From: an uncultured Eubacteriales bacterium
Lineage (GTDB): Bacteria > Bacillota > Clostridia > Oscillospirales > Oscillospiraceae
Assembly (NCBI GenBank): GCA_949293985.1
Contig: CASFFN010000002.1
Location: forward strand, 62,001-126,000
Direction: 5' to 3'
Length of the DNA: 64,000 nucleotides
Shown: piece after piece, positions 1 to 8,001 of the stretch
How positions within the stretch are numbered: position 1 is the stretch's first letter
Layout: the number at the start of each line of letters is the position of its first letter
Translations under genes and position numbers: made by a program
Notes under the pieces: generated by a model
What the model was told of the DNA's origin: nothing
Database searches by the model: none
Seen by the model: only the letters and a program-made list of their open reading frames with translations

Positions 1-815
1 TCAAGCAGATTTCCCGGGAGGCGGCGCTGCAAGCCATCCGCCGGGCGGTGGCCTTTTTGGAGAAGCGGACAGCCCTCACCGCCCAGCCGGAGGAGGGGGC
101 GCTGGAATACATTGCCGGCGCCTGCGGCGGGGATTTGCGGAAGGCCATGAATGCGGTAGAGGTGCTGTTCTCCGTGGGAGTTCCCCAGGGGGACAAGCTG
201 CCCATTACCCTGACGGACGCCCAGGCGGTCACCCAGAAAAGCGCCATGCGGGCCGACCGGGACGGGGACAACTTTTACGATTTGCTCTCCGCTCTGCAAA
301 AGTCCATCCGGGGTTCTGACCCGGATGCGGCGGTCCATTACCTGGGGCGGCTTCTGGAGGCGGGGCAGATGCAGTCCGCCTGCCGGCGGCTCATGGTGAT
401 TGCGGCGGAGGATGTGGGGCTGGCATACCCCATGATTATTCCCATTGTGAAGTCCTGTGTGGATATGGCTCTCATGCTGGGTATGCCGGAAGCCCGGATC
501 CCCCTGGGGGATGCGGCGGTGCTTATGGCCACCTCTCCCAAGTCCAACACCGGTCATATTGCCTTAGATGAGGCCATGGCGGACATCCGCAAGGGCCGGG
601 GCGGAGATTTCCCCCGGCATTTGCAGAATGTCCACGCCGATACCTATACCATGGAGCGGGAGCAGGGCTACCTGTATCCTCACGACTTCCCCAACCATTG
701 GGTAAAGCAGCAGTACCTGCCGGACGATCTGGTGGGGACGGTATACTACCACTACGGCAGCAACAAGCTGGAGCAGGCCGCCCAAAAGTATTGGCAGGCC
801 ATTAAGGGGGAATGA
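1..815 (+). CDS. rarA: Replication-associated recombination protein RarA/MgsA, C-terminal part
   Basis: The reading frame is open from base 3, so the true start lies before the window. The visible part (about 270 residues) carries the end of an AAA+ module followed by the helical MgsA/RarA C-terminal region (for example 'MVIAAEDVGLAYP' and 'DFPNHWVKQQYLP'). RarA family proteins are ATPases that act at stalled replication forks and on single-strand DNA-binding protein. The Walker motifs are outside the window, so activity cannot be judged. The stop codon overlaps the next start (ATGA), suggesting co-translation with the DUF951 gene. Confidence 0.9.
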   Translation, partial: KQISREAALQAIRRAVAFLEKRTALTAQPEEGALEYIAGACGGDLRKAMNAVEVLFSVGVPQGDKLPITLTDAQAVTQKSAMRADRDGDNFYDLLSALQKSIRGSDPDAAVHYLGRLLEAGQMQSACRRLMVIAAEDVGLAYPMIIPIVKSCVDMALMLGMPEARIPLGDAAVLMATSPKSNTGHIALDEAMADIRKGRGGDFPRHLQNVHADTYTMEREQGYLYPHDFPNHWVKQQYLPDDLVGTVYYHYGSNKLEQAAQKYWQAIKGE

Positions 816-817
816 CC

Positions 818-1003
818 ATGGATGTGCAGGTAGGGGATACCCTGGTGATGAAGAAGCCCCACCCCTGTGGGGAGAAAAAGTGGTTGGTGCTGCGCACCGG
901 GGCGGATTTCCGCCTCCGCTGCCTGGGGTGCGGCCACGAGGTGATGATTGACCGCTTCAAGGCGGAGAAAAATATCCGGCAAATTCTGCGCCCGGAGAAA
1001 TAA
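818..1003 (+). CDS. DUF951 family small protein
   Basis: A 61-residue basic protein with a C-x2-C pair ('RCLGCGH') and a preceding lone Cys, matching the conserved but uncharacterised DUF951 family of Firmicutes. Two in-frame ATGs exist, at 812 and 818. The second is preferred because the AAGGGGGA ribosome site lies about 7 nt before it. The upstream ATG at 812 overlaps the rarA stop. Function unknown; a nucleic-acid or zinc-binding role is only a guess from the Cys pair and positive charge. A strong terminator follows. Confidence 0.85.
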   Translation: MDVQVGDTLVMKKPHPCGEKKWLVLRTGADFRLRCLGCGHEVMIDRFKAEKNIRQILRPEK

Positions 1004-1015
1004 TCGACAGCATTG

Positions 1016-1048
1016 TCCGGCAGCCGATGGATTCGGCTGCCGGATTTT
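1016..1048 (+). terminator. Rho-independent terminator after rarA-DUF951
   Basis: An 11-bp perfect stem (TCCGGCAGCCG / CGGCTGCCGGA) with a 7-nt loop is followed directly by TTTTTT. Confidence 0.9.
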
Positions 1049-1120
1049 TTACAACCGGGAAGTCGTTGGGAGAAACCCCTCTGCCCCTGGGAATTCCTGG
1101 GGCCTGGCAGCCCCGTTTCT

Positions 1121-1153
1121 TTGACTGGATTTGAAAGGGACAGGGAGTATACT
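1121..1153 (+). promoter_or_regulatory. Candidate spoIIG-type promoter with long spacer
   Basis: TTGACT (1121-1126) and TATACT (1148-1153) are separated by 21 bp, too far for an ordinary SigA promoter. The B. subtilis spoIIG promoter is known for a similarly long 22-bp spacer and for activation by Spo0A~P. The sequence TTTGACTGG at 1120-1128 resembles an inverted 0A box (TTYGACAAA). The promoter sits 27 nt before spoIIGA. The assignment is inference from spacing and context. Confidence 0.55.
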
Positions 1154-1179
1154 GAGGGTACGCAAAGGGGGGACGGGAA

Positions 1180-1947
1180 TTGACGGTATATCTGGATGTG
1201 GTGCTGGCGCTGAATTTTCTGGTGGATTTTCTCCTGCTTTTGGGGACAAACCGGCTGATGGGCCACCCTTTGGAGCCGGGAAAGTGCGCATTGGGGGCGC
1301 TCCTGGGCAGCGTGTACGGTGGACTTTGTATGCTGCCCAGGTTCCGCTTTCTGGGGGGCTGGCTGTGGCGTCTGGTAAGCCTTTGGGCAATGGGGTGCAT
1401 TGCCTACGGCCTGAACCAAAGCGCCCTTCGCAGGAGCCTGGTGTTCGCCTTCTTGTGTCTTGCTCTGGGGGGACTGATGCTGTGCCTGGGGGGCGGCGGC
1501 TTCTTTACGGTGGGAGCCGCGGCGGCAGGCCTGTGCCTTTTGTGCCTCGTGTGCTTCGGCGGCAGGCTGGGAAGCAGAACTCTGGTGCCGGTGGAGCTGA
1601 CCTATGGGGACAGAATGCTGCACCTCACGGCCCTGCTGGACACCGGAAACACCCTGAAAGATCCCCTCACCGGCAGACCGGTGCTGGTGGTGAACTGGCA
1701 GACGGCGGAAAAACTCACGGGACTCACCCAGGAACAGCTGCGGCGGCCTGTGGAAGCCATGGGGGCGATTCCCGGGCTGCGGCTGATTCCCTATGAGGGA
1801 GTCGGACAATCGGGAGGGATGCTGTTGGCGCTGCGGCTGGGGCAGGTGCGGATTGGAAAGTGGACAGGAAGCGGATTGGTGGCGTTCGCCCCGGAGGGCC
1901 TCAGCGGCCGGGACGGATACCAGGCGTTGACAGGAGGTATGTTGTGA
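1180..1947 (+). CDS. spoIIGA: Sporulation sigma-E factor-processing aspartic protease SpoIIGA
   Basis: The protein has 255 residues: about five N-terminal membrane helices (residues 1-130), then a cytosolic protease domain with the aspartic motif DTGN at residues 154-157 ('[17 protein letters not shown]'). SpoIIGA dimerises in the forespore septum and removes the pro-sequence of SigE in the mother cell after a signal from SpoIIR. The start is a TTG at 1180, which gives the typical '[18 protein letters not shown]' N-terminus. It overlaps sigE by one base (TGATG), so the two are translationally coupled as in other spore formers. Confidence 0.95.
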   Translation: MTVYLDVVLALNFLVDFLLLLGTNRLMGHPLEPGKCALGALLGSVYGGLCMLPRFRFLGGWLWRLVSLWAMGCIAYGLNQSALRRSLVFAFLCLALGGLMLCLGGGGFFTVGAAAAGLCLLCLVCFGGRLGSRTLVPVELTYGDRMLHLTALLDTGNTLKDPLTGRPVLVVNWQTAEKLTGLTQEQLRRPVEAMGAIPGLRLIPYEGVGQSGGMLLALRLGQVRIGKWTGSGLVAFAPEGLSGRDGYQALTGGML

Positions 1948-2654
1948 TGGGTTGGCTTGTATGGTTGCTGCGGAAAATGGGACTCCTTTCTTCCGGCAGG
2001 GTGTATTACATCGGCGGCTCCGATGTGCTGCCCCCACCCCTGAAAGGAGAGCAGGAACAAAAGGCTCTGGAAGCCCTGGAGGCCGGGGAGGAGAGCGCCA
2101 AGCAGCTGCTTATTGAGCGGAATCTGCGGCTGGTGGTGTTCATTGCCCGCCGTTTTGAAAATACCGGGGTGAACCTGGAGGACCTGATTTCCATTGGCAC
2201 CATTGGCCTTATCAAGGCCATCAGCACCTATCGCCGGGATAAGAACATCAAGCTGGCCACCTATGCCTCCCGGTGCATAGAAAACGAGATTCTCATGCAT
2301 ATCCGGAAAATTGCCAACCAAAGGACGGAGATATCCCTGGATGAGCCCATCAATATGGACTATGACGGAAATGAGCTGCTCCTTTCGGATATTCTGGGAA
2401 CGGATGAGGACATGATTCTAAGGCCCCTGGAGGACGATGTGGACTTGCGGCTGCTGCGGCAGGCGGTACAGGAGCTGCCGGAGCGGGAGCGGCAAATCGT
2501 GGGAATGCGTTTCGGGTTATGGGGACAGCAGGAGCTGACCCAGAAGGAGGTGGCCCAGAAAATGGGCATTTCTCAATCCTATATCTCCCGGCTGGAGAAG
2601 CGGATTATGCTCCGGCTGCGAAAGGAGCTGATGAAGCAGACCAGCTGCGTATGA
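1947..2654 (+). CDS. sigE: RNA polymerase sporulation sigma factor SigE (pro-sigma-E)
   Basis: A 235-residue sigma-70 family protein. The first about 30 residues form the hydrophobic pro-sequence ending near '[13 protein letters not shown]', the usual SpoIIGA cleavage area. Regions 2 ('[12 protein letters not shown]', '[12 protein letters not shown]', '[14 protein letters not shown]') and 4 ('[16 protein letters not shown]') are intact. It drives early mother-cell transcription. The ATG at 1947 is preceded by AGGAGGT at the right distance; open frame upstream is an overlap with spoIIGA. A SigE-like promoter is visible at spoIVA in this same window. Confidence 0.97.
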   Translation: MGWLVWLLRKMGLLSSGRVYYIGGSDVLPPPLKGEQEQKALEALEAGEESAKQLLIERNLRLVVFIARRFENTGVNLEDLISIGTIGLIKAISTYRRDKNIKLATYASRCIENEILMHIRKIANQRTEISLDEPINMDYDGNELLLSDILGTDEDMILRPLEDDVDLRLLRQAVQELPERERQIVGMRFGLWGQQELTQKEVAQKMGISQSYISRLEKRIMLRLRKELMKQTSCV

Positions 2655-2671
2655 AAGTTTCCTGTTTCCAC

Positions 2672-2719
2672 TTGCAAAATGAAAAAAACTGTGGTACAAT
2701 CGATAAAAATAGTATCGAT
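2672..2719 (+). promoter_or_regulatory. rex promoter with downstream dyad
   Basis: TTGCAA (2672-2677), 17-bp spacer, TACAAT (2695-2700). An inverted repeat ATCGATA-N7-TATCGAT covers 2699-2719, spanning the start region. It does not match the usual Rex operator (TTGTTAA-N4-TTAACAA type), so autoregulation through it is unproven. Confidence 0.6.
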
Positions 2720-2745
2720 ATAGAAAGTACGAAAGGTGTTTTACC

Positions 2746-3384
2746 ATGGAGCGAAAAGAAGTTTCCAAGTCCGTTCTCAAGCGGCTTCCCAGCTATCTGG
2801 CGTACCTGAAGACCATCCCGGAGGATGCGTCTCCCTATATTTCTGCCACCGCCATGGCCAACGCCCTGGGGATGGGGGAGGTGCAGGTCCGGAAGGATCT
2901 GGCTTTGGTGTCCGACGGCGGCCGTCCCAAAATCGGCTATCTTCGGGAGGGGCTGATAGAGGATATCAGCCAGTTTCTGGGCTATGACAATACAACAGAC
3001 GCCATTTTGGTGGGGGCTGGCAAGCTGGGGCAGGCCCTGCTGGGTTACAGCGGCTTTGAGGCCTATGGCCTGAACATCCTGGCGGCCTTTGACACAAATC
3101 CCAAGGCGGATAAGACAGTAGACGGCAAGCCCATTATCCCCGTGGAGCGGATGGAGAGCTTCTGCCGTACCAACAAGGTGCTTATGGGCATTATCACCGT
3201 GCCGTCGGAACACGCCCAGGAGGTTTGCGACCGGATGATTGCCTGCGGAATCAAAGCCATCTGGAATTTTGCTCCGGTGCATCTGGATGTGCCCGGGAAC
3301 ATTCTGGTGCAGAATGAGAATATGGCGACCTCCCTTGCGGTGCTGTCCATGCACCTGCAAGCCCAAATTAAGGAAAAAAAGTAA
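2746..3384 (+). CDS. rex: Redox-sensing transcriptional repressor Rex
   Basis: A 212-residue protein with an N-terminal winged helix (residues 1-80, 'VSKSVLKRLPSYLAYLKTI', 'VQVRKDLA') and a Rossmann NAD(H)-binding domain with GAGKLG at residues 90-95. The family senses the NADH/NAD+ ratio and represses fermentation and anaerobic energy genes when NAD+ is high. The C-terminal domain-swapped helix ('NENMATSLAVLSMHLQAQI') is present. The gene stands alone with its own promoter and terminator. Confidence 0.95.
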   Translation: MERKEVSKSVLKRLPSYLAYLKTIPEDASPYISATAMANALGMGEVQVRKDLALVSDGGRPKIGYLREGLIEDISQFLGYDNTTDAILVGAGKLGQALLGYSGFEAYGLNILAAFDTNPKADKTVDGKPIIPVERMESFCRTNKVLMGIITVPSEHAQEVCDRMIACGIKAIWNFAPVHLDVPGNILVQNENMATSLAVLSMHLQAQIKEKK

Positions 3385-3390
3385 AAATTT

Positions 3391-3425
3391 AGACCGAAGC
3401 GGCGAAATGCTGCTTCGGTCTTGCA
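3391..3425. terminator. Bidirectional terminator between rex and nitroreductase
   Basis: A perfect stem AGACCGAAGC / GCTTCGGTCT lies between convergent genes, with a run of A upstream and TT downstream. It probably serves both strands. Confidence 0.8.
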
Positions 3426-3426
3426 T

Positions 3427-3957
3427 TTAGTCCATATAGGTGACCAGTTCTTCCAAGGACTTTCTTTTCTTCACCCGGGGTGCATCCTTTTCTCCGGGAT
3501 AGCCCAGGGCAATCACCAGCCGCACCGCATCGGGCAAATTGCAGATGTTGCGGATTTTTCCGTCGTCCAGCCAGCCCAAAATACAGGAGCCCAGCCCCTG
3601 GGCGGTGGCTTCCGCGGTGAGATAGGCGGCGGCGATTCCGATGTCCATGGAGCGGTAATCGTTCTTTTTCAGCTTTGCTCCCAGGGCGGCGGACTTGGAA
3701 TAGGCGTCCTGAGAAATGACAATCAACACCGGAACATCCTTGGCAAAGCCGTTGATTCCCATGCCGGTGACGGCCCCGGCTACCTTCCGGGCGGTATCCC
3801 CACGGCAGACGGTGAGGTGGTAGGGCTGGGAGTTGCAGGCGGAGGGCGCCAGCCGGACCGCTTCCAGCACCGCCTGAAGCTTTTCTGGTTCCACGGGGCG
3901 GTCCGGGTCATAGCTGCGGCAGGATTGCCGGGTTTGAGCGATTTCCAAAAAGTTCAT
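3427..3957 (-). CDS. Nitroreductase family protein
   Basis: A 176-residue FMN-dependent nitroreductase-fold protein. The N-terminal motif 'RQSCRSYDPDRPVE' followed by 'APSACNSQPY' is the usual FMN-binding signature, and 'DIGIAAAYLTAEATAQGLGSC' marks the family's middle region. The family reduces nitro compounds, quinones or flavins with NAD(P)H; the natural substrate cannot be predicted. The ATG at 3957 follows an AGGAGGT ribosome site (complement 3962-3968). In-frame codons further upstream fall inside the leader hairpin and are not used. A long structured leader precedes it. Confidence 0.85.
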   Translation of the reverse strand: MNFLEIAQTRQSCRSYDPDRPVEPEKLQAVLEAVRLAPSACNSQPYHLTVCRGDTARKVAGAVTGMGINGFAKDVPVLIVISQDAYSKSAALGAKLKKNDYRSMDIGIAAAYLTAEATAQGLGSCILGWLDDGKIRNICNLPDAVRLVIALGYPGEKDAPRVKKRKSLEELVTYMD

Positions 3958-3975
3958 ACATACCTCCTGCTGGTA

Positions 3976-4078
3976 ACACGGATAGGTCAAGAAAAAAGAT
4001 TTGACCCTTGACTGATATGCTTCCGCAACTTCCAGCCAAGGGTCAAATCTGTTCACTCTTGATATCTAACATCCGTGT
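3976..4078 (-). promoter_or_regulatory. Long hairpin with internal terminator in the nitroreductase leader
   Basis: Nested inverted repeats: outer ACACGGAT/ATCCGTGT (3976-3983, 4071-4078), middle TCAAGA/TCTTGA, inner AGATTTGACCCTTG/CAAGGGTCAAATCT (3997-4010, 4037-4050). Read on the minus strand, the inner 14-bp stem is followed by TTTTTT, the form of a terminator, and lies only about 20 nt before the ribosome site of the nitroreductase. This looks like an attenuator. A degenerate miniature element is the alternative. Confidence 0.65.
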
Positions 4079-4304
4079 GTAACCTCGCTTTCTACAGATT
4101 CCCTACGCCACATTTCCCTTCTGAATTCCATTTCCTCCACACAAATCCTCTAAAACATTCATTCCATATAGCTCATAAGTGAGCGGCCGATATGTGGGAA
4201 ACTATCCAAACCGGAAATACGGTTTCGGTTTTCTTACAGCAACCTTACTGTAAGTTGAGGAGCTTTACCTCTGCATCGGTATCACCCTTTCTGACTATAA
4301 TGTA
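4079..4304 (-). promoter_or_regulatory. Nitroreductase promoter and upstream part of its structured leader
   Basis: On the minus strand TTGCAA (4322-4327) and TACATT (4299-4304) are 17 bp apart, giving a leader of about 335 nt. The leader holds a perfect stem CTTACAG-N8-CTGTAAG (4234-4255) preceded by AGAGGTAAAGCTCCTC. That motif is reminiscent of the M-box core GGTGAGGCTCCT, but M-boxes control magnesium transporters and the rest of the consensus is not clearly met. A riboswitch is possible but not shown. Confidence 0.35.
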
Positions 4305-4401
4305 CCACAGGGGATGGGGAATTGCAATAGGGAATACTGCAAGAAAATACCATCATTAACTTGTGTAAAACATAGAAAAACAGAAGAATTGGAGACATAT
4401 C

Positions 4402-4477
4402 TTGACTTTTCTGTGAATGATTTGCTAAAATGATAGTGATGTGGCCCGGTGCGCAAGCACCGGGCCGTTTTCCTTTT
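4402..4477 (+). promoter_or_regulatory. Promoter immediately followed by a GC-rich terminator hairpin
   Basis: TTGACT (4402-4407), 18-bp spacer, TAAAAT (4426-4431), then a perfect 10-bp stem GGCCCGGTGC-GCAA-GCACCGGGCC (4443-4466) with GTTTTCCTTTT. A transcript from this promoter would end after about 40 nt. The hairpin also serves as the terminator for the minus-strand glucokinase operon. No coding sequence was seen between 4331 and 4401. Confidence 0.5.
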
Positions 4478-4479
4478 GC

Positions 4480-5418
4480 TTAGCTTAATACCATGGAGGC
4501 GGCGCCGTAGATACCGGCGTCGTTGCCCAAGCTGGCGAGCGTGAACTGGGTGTCGGCACAGCCGAAGAACACGTTCTCCCGGAAATACTTCTGCACCACA
4601 TCCAGGATAATCTGTCCGGCCTTGGACACGCCGCCGCCGATGACAAAAATCTCCGGGTTGATGACGGCGGCAATGTTAGCAAGGGCAGTGCCCAGAATCT
4701 GGCCAAACTGATCTACCACCTGCAAAGCCAGGGCGTCCTGGGACTTGGCACAGTCAAACACATCCTTGGCGGTGAGATTTTCAAACTGCCGCATGGCGCT
4801 GGGTTCGGAAGAGCGGCACAGCAGCTCCTTGGCCAGCCGGACAATGCCGGTGGCGGAGGCATACTGCTCCAGACAGCCGTACTTTCCGCAGCCGCAGGGG
4901 ATGGTCTCGTTGTCCTTTACCTTGATGTGTCCAATCTCACCGGCGGCGCCGGAGAAGCCGGTGACAATCCGGTTGTCAATCACCACGCCGCCGCCTACGC
5001 CGGTGCCCAGGGTGAGCATCAGGGCGCTGGAACGGCCTACGGCGCTGCCCATCCGCTGCTCTCCCAAAGTCGCCACATTCACATCGTTTCCGGCCTTTAC
5101 CGGAAGGCCGGTGAGCTGGTTCAGCACCTGAGCCACGGGATATTTGGACCAGCCCAGATTGGCGGCGCCCACAGCGATTCCGTCCCCGGTAACCGGGCTG
5201 GGGACGCCTACGCCGATGCCCAGCACATCCTGGGCGCCGATGCCCATCTCCTGAATCTTGCCCAGAACGGCCTTGGCCACATCCTCTAAAATGTGGCTGC
5301 CCTTATCCCGGGTGTCGGTTTTGATTTCCCACTTGGAAAGCAACTCTCCGGTGGTTTCAAACACACCCAGCTTGCAGGCGGTGCCGCCCACATCCACACC
5401 AATGGCATACTTTTTCAT
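4480..5418 (-). CDS. glcK: ROK family glucokinase
   Basis: A 312-residue ROK kinase. The ATP-binding loop DVGGT is at residues 9-13, the catalytic Asp in 'GNDVNVA' is D112, and a zinc site is formed by H164 with C175, C177 and C182 ('CGCGKYGCLEQYAS'). The family phosphorylates glucose or related hexoses in the cytosol. Its start codon overlaps the upstream Gfo/Idh gene by 4 bp, so both are translated together. The pairing suggests an alternative sugar substrate cannot be excluded (for example N-acetyl sugars). Confidence 0.88.
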   Translation of the reverse strand: MKKYAIGVDVGGTACKLGVFETTGELLSKWEIKTDTRDKGSHILEDVAKAVLGKIQEMGIGAQDVLGIGVGVPSPVTGDGIAVGAANLGWSKYPVAQVLNQLTGLPVKAGNDVNVATLGEQRMGSAVGRSSALMLTLGTGVGGGVVIDNRIVTGFSGAAGEIGHIKVKDNETIPCGCGKYGCLEQYASATGIVRLAKELLCRSSEPSAMRQFENLTAKDVFDCAKSQDALALQVVDQFGQILGTALANIAAVINPEIFVIGGGVSKAGQIILDVVQKYFRENVFFGCADTQFTLASLGNDAGIYGAASMVLS

Positions 5419-6716
5419 AAATTTCCCTCTTTTCCTTTATTTTCCAGAGAATGTATGTACTGCTGCAAATCCACAACGGTGCCGGTTTCCCGGGCCTTTT
5501 CCGCTGCAAACACAATCAGGTGGTTGTCCACGGAGACTGCCACATCGGACACAGAGCACCCCGGGTCTCCGCCGGTGAAATACTGATAAAGGGATTGAAT
5601 AATGCCCTCGTCCCCGCCGCCGTGACCGCCGGAGATGCCGTCCCGTCCGGTGATGGGAATATCCTGGGTGGTACGGCTTTCAAAATCATACAGGCGGATG
5701 GGTTCTCCCGTGCCGTCCAGGGCTGCCCGCAGCTCTCCCTTGGTGCCCATAATGTGGATGAACCGCCCGCCCCGGTTGAAAGCGCACATGGTAAAGGTGA
5801 CGGTTACCCCATCTTCAAACAGCAGGTTCACAGTCTGGTGGTCCACCACATCGTTATCGCACCGGAACACGCATTTCCCGTACTGGGTGGTGCGCAGCGC
5901 TTCTTCAATCATCTCGTCGGTGGGGTCTGCCTGCCGGGCGCAGGTGGTGCGGAACCAATCGTTTTTCTTGTCGTCCAGGTACAGCTTTACGGCATTGTAG
6001 GGGCATACATCCCCATGGGGACAGCCGTCTATGCACCGCTGGGGCGCATCCTTGGGGGCGTTTTCCGGACGGAAATACTGCAAGGAGCCAAAGGACTGGA
6101 CCTTTTGGCACTTTTTTCCGATAAGCCACTGGAGAATGTCCAGGTCATGACAGGATTTTTGCAGCAGCATACAGCTGGAACGACCGGCGTTTCCCCAGTT
6201 GCCCCGGACGAAGCTGTGGCTCTGGTGTACATTGCCCACACATTCTTCATGGTTGATGGAGATGATCTGCCCCAGCCGTCCCTCGTCGATCAGCGCTTTC
6301 AATGTGGTGAAGAAGGGCGTGTACCGAAGCACATGGCAGACAACCACTTTCACACCCATTTTTTCGGCATGGCGGGCAATTTTCAGACAGGACTGGGGAT
6401 CCGGCGCCACAGGCTTTTCCAATAGAATCTGATACCCCAAAGAGATGGCGGCCATGGCAGGCTCCAGGTGCTGCCGGTCCATGGTGCAAATCAGGGCCAC
6501 ATCGGCGCGTTTTCCCAGAGCCAGCAAATCCTTCCAGTGAGAAAAGCACATATCTTCCGGGATGTTGTGCCGCAGGCGAATCTGCTCCCGGCGGCTTTCG
6601 ATTGGCTCGGCCACTCCTACCACCTGAAACTGCTGGGGCATTTGGGCCATAATGGTTGTATAGGTTTCTCCCCGGTTTCCCGCACCGATGAGAATGACGG
6701 AAAGTTTCTTGGACAT
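5415..6716 (-). CDS. Gfo/Idh/MocA family oxidoreductase with Cys cluster
   Basis: A 433-residue protein with an N-terminal Rossmann domain ('VILIGAGNRGETY') and the family's 'EKPVAPD' motif, whose Lys usually acts in catalysis. It uses NAD(P) to oxidise sugars or inositols. An insertion with the clustered cysteines 'CIDGCPHGDVCPYNAV' occurs in the middle; this could bind metal, as in some sugar dehydrogenase relatives. The ATG at 6716 has an AAGGAAA ribosome site. Downstream glcK overlaps by 4 bp. Likely role: processing a non-glucose sugar before phosphorylation; substrate unknown. Confidence 0.82.
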   Translation of the reverse strand: MSKKLSVILIGAGNRGETYTTIMAQMPQQFQVVGVAEPIESRREQIRLRHNIPEDMCFSHWKDLLALGKRADVALICTMDRQHLEPAMAAISLGYQILLEKPVAPDPQSCLKIARHAEKMGVKVVVCHVLRYTPFFTTLKALIDEGRLGQIISINHEECVGNVHQSHSFVRGNWGNAGRSSCMLLQKSCHDLDILQWLIGKKCQKVQSFGSLQYFRPENAPKDAPQRCIDGCPHGDVCPYNAVKLYLDDKKNDWFRTTCARQADPTDEMIEEALRTTQYGKCVFRCDNDVVDHQTVNLLFEDGVTVTFTMCAFNRGGRFIHIMGTKGELRAALDGTGEPIRLYDFESRTTQDIPITGRDGISGGHGGGDEGIIQSLYQYFTGGDPGCSVSDVAVSVDNHLIVFAAEKARETGTVVDLQQYIHSLENKGKEGNL

Positions 6717-6746
6717 GACAATTTCCTTTCTTATGCTTGTAACCCT

Positions 6747-6774
6747 ATTATACATATTTCCCCGTACAAATCAA
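6747..6774 (-). promoter_or_regulatory. Promoter of the oxidoreductase-glcK operon
   Basis: On the minus strand TTGATT (6769-6774), 16-bp spacer, TATAAT (6747-6752), about 30 nt before the start codon. Confidence 0.7.
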
Positions 6775-6803
6775 TAGAGGGTGAAATTCCGGGCGGTTTT
6801 TTC

Positions 6804-6832
6804 TTGCATCCCGCCGCATGGAGTGGTAGGAT
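6804..6832 (+). promoter_or_regulatory. Promoter of the EEP phosphatase gene
   Basis: TTGCAT (6804-6809), 17-bp spacer, TAGGAT (6827-6832), followed by a strong AGGAGG ribosome site. Confidence 0.6.
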
Positions 6833-6852
6833 AAAGGAAAGGAGGAATGGAA

Positions 6853-8001
6853 ATGAAGACGCACACAGGAGCCGGCGGCGTCCGCCATTGGTACTTTTAT
6901 GCCGGAATTGGTCTGGCTGCGCTGATTGGGCTGGTCCTTTTGCTGCTGCTGGGGCTTCTCATATATTTAACGGTGACGGAGTACAAGCCCCAGGCAGAGG
7001 AACCGGCCTGGCAGCTGGAGCGTGGCAATACGGCTGCTTACGCAGGAGAGACTTTGAAGGTGCTCTCCTGGAATACAGGCTATGCTGGTCTGGGTGCGGA
7101 GGCGGATTTCATCCTGGACGGAGGTACCCAGGGAACCCCGGAAAGGGAATCCCTGGTAAGCAAAAACGAGGAAGGCATTGCCAAAGTGCTGGAGGAGACG
7201 CAGGCGGATATTTATCTTTTGCAGGAGGTGGACCGGGATTCCGGGCGTACCTATCATCACAACCAATGGGAGCGTTACGCCGATGCTTTGGGGGACTACC
7301 AATCCTGCTTTGCCCTGAATTATGAATGCGGATTTGTCCCTTTCCCGGTAACGGACCCCATTGGGAAGGTCAGCTCCGGCCTTGCTACTTACAGCCGCTA
7401 TACCATGGAGAACATGGTGCGCCGGAGCCTGCCGGTGCCCTTCTCCTGGCCGGTGCGGGCAGCCAACCTGAAGCGGTGTCTGCTTGTCTCCCGGATCCCC
7501 GTGGAGGGAACGGACAAGGAGCTGGTGATTGTCAATCTGCACCTGGAGGCCTATGACGATGGGGAGGGCAAGGCGGCCCAAACCCAGCAGCTGACAAACC
7601 TTCTGATAGAGGAATATGAAAAGGGCAACTATGTAATTGCCGGCGGGGACTTTAACCAATTTTTTGCCGGAAGCCAGCAGGAGGTCAAGCCCACCAGCCA
7701 GTGGGTGCCGGGATATCTGGATGCGCTGCCGGAGGGCTGGGACTATCTGTATGACGATGCTACCCCCACATGCCGCCTGCTGAATCAGCCCTATGACCCG
7801 GCCAGCGAGTTGACCCAGTACTATGTGATTGACGGATTTATCGCGTCCCCCAATCTGGAGGTGCTGTCGGTGGAAACGCTGGATGAGGGCTTTACATACA
7901 GCGACCACAATCCGGTGCTTTTGCAGGTAAAACCTAAGGAACCTCTGAATAAATCGTCTGCGGCTGGAAAGCTTATCTTTTTCCCCATCCATGCAGAATG
8001 A
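6853..8001 (+). CDS. Membrane-anchored endonuclease/exonuclease/phosphatase family protein
   Basis: A 382-residue protein with one N-terminal membrane helix (about residues 12-42, Leu-rich) and an outside EEP domain. Visible motifs are 'VLSWNTGY', 'LLQEVD', 'GGDFNQ' and the C-terminal 'YSDHNPVLLQV' with the catalytic Asp-His. EEP proteins hydrolyse phosphodiester or phosphate bonds in nucleic acids, lipids or sugar phosphates; the substrate here is unknown. ATG 6853 is chosen over 6847 because the GGAGG site is 7 nt away. The last 21 codons, after 'VKPK', lie inside a MITE-like repeat that supplies the stop codon. Confidence 0.85.
   Translation: MKTHTGAGGVRHWYFYAGIGLAALIGLVLLLLLGLLIYLTVTEYKPQAEEPAWQLERGNTAAYAGETLKVLSWNTGYAGLGAEADFILDGGTQGTPERESLVSKNEEGIAKVLEETQADIYLLQEVDRDSGRTYHHNQWERYADALGDYQSCFALNYECGFVPFPVTDPIGKVSSGLATYSRYTMENMVRRSLPVPFSWPVRAANLKRCLLVSRIPVEGTDKELVIVNLHLEAYDDGEGKAAQTQQLTNLLIEEYEKGNYVIAGGDFNQFFAGSQQEVKPTSQWVPGYLDALPEGWDYLYDDATPTCRLLNQPYDPASELTQYYVIDGFIASPNLEVLSVETLDEGFTYSDHNPVLLQVKPKEPLNKSSAAGKLIFFPIHAE

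Noticed and set aside
802..2037. A 411-codon open frame on the minus strand
   Set aside because: It lies antisense to DUF951, spoIIGA and sigE, is low-complexity (His, Gln, Pro, Arg rich) and has no ribosome site. It is a by-product of high third-position GC.
2699..2719. The ATCGATA dyad as a Rex operator
   Set aside because: Sequence and spacing differ from known Rex operators; it is noted only as a dyad in the promoter entry.
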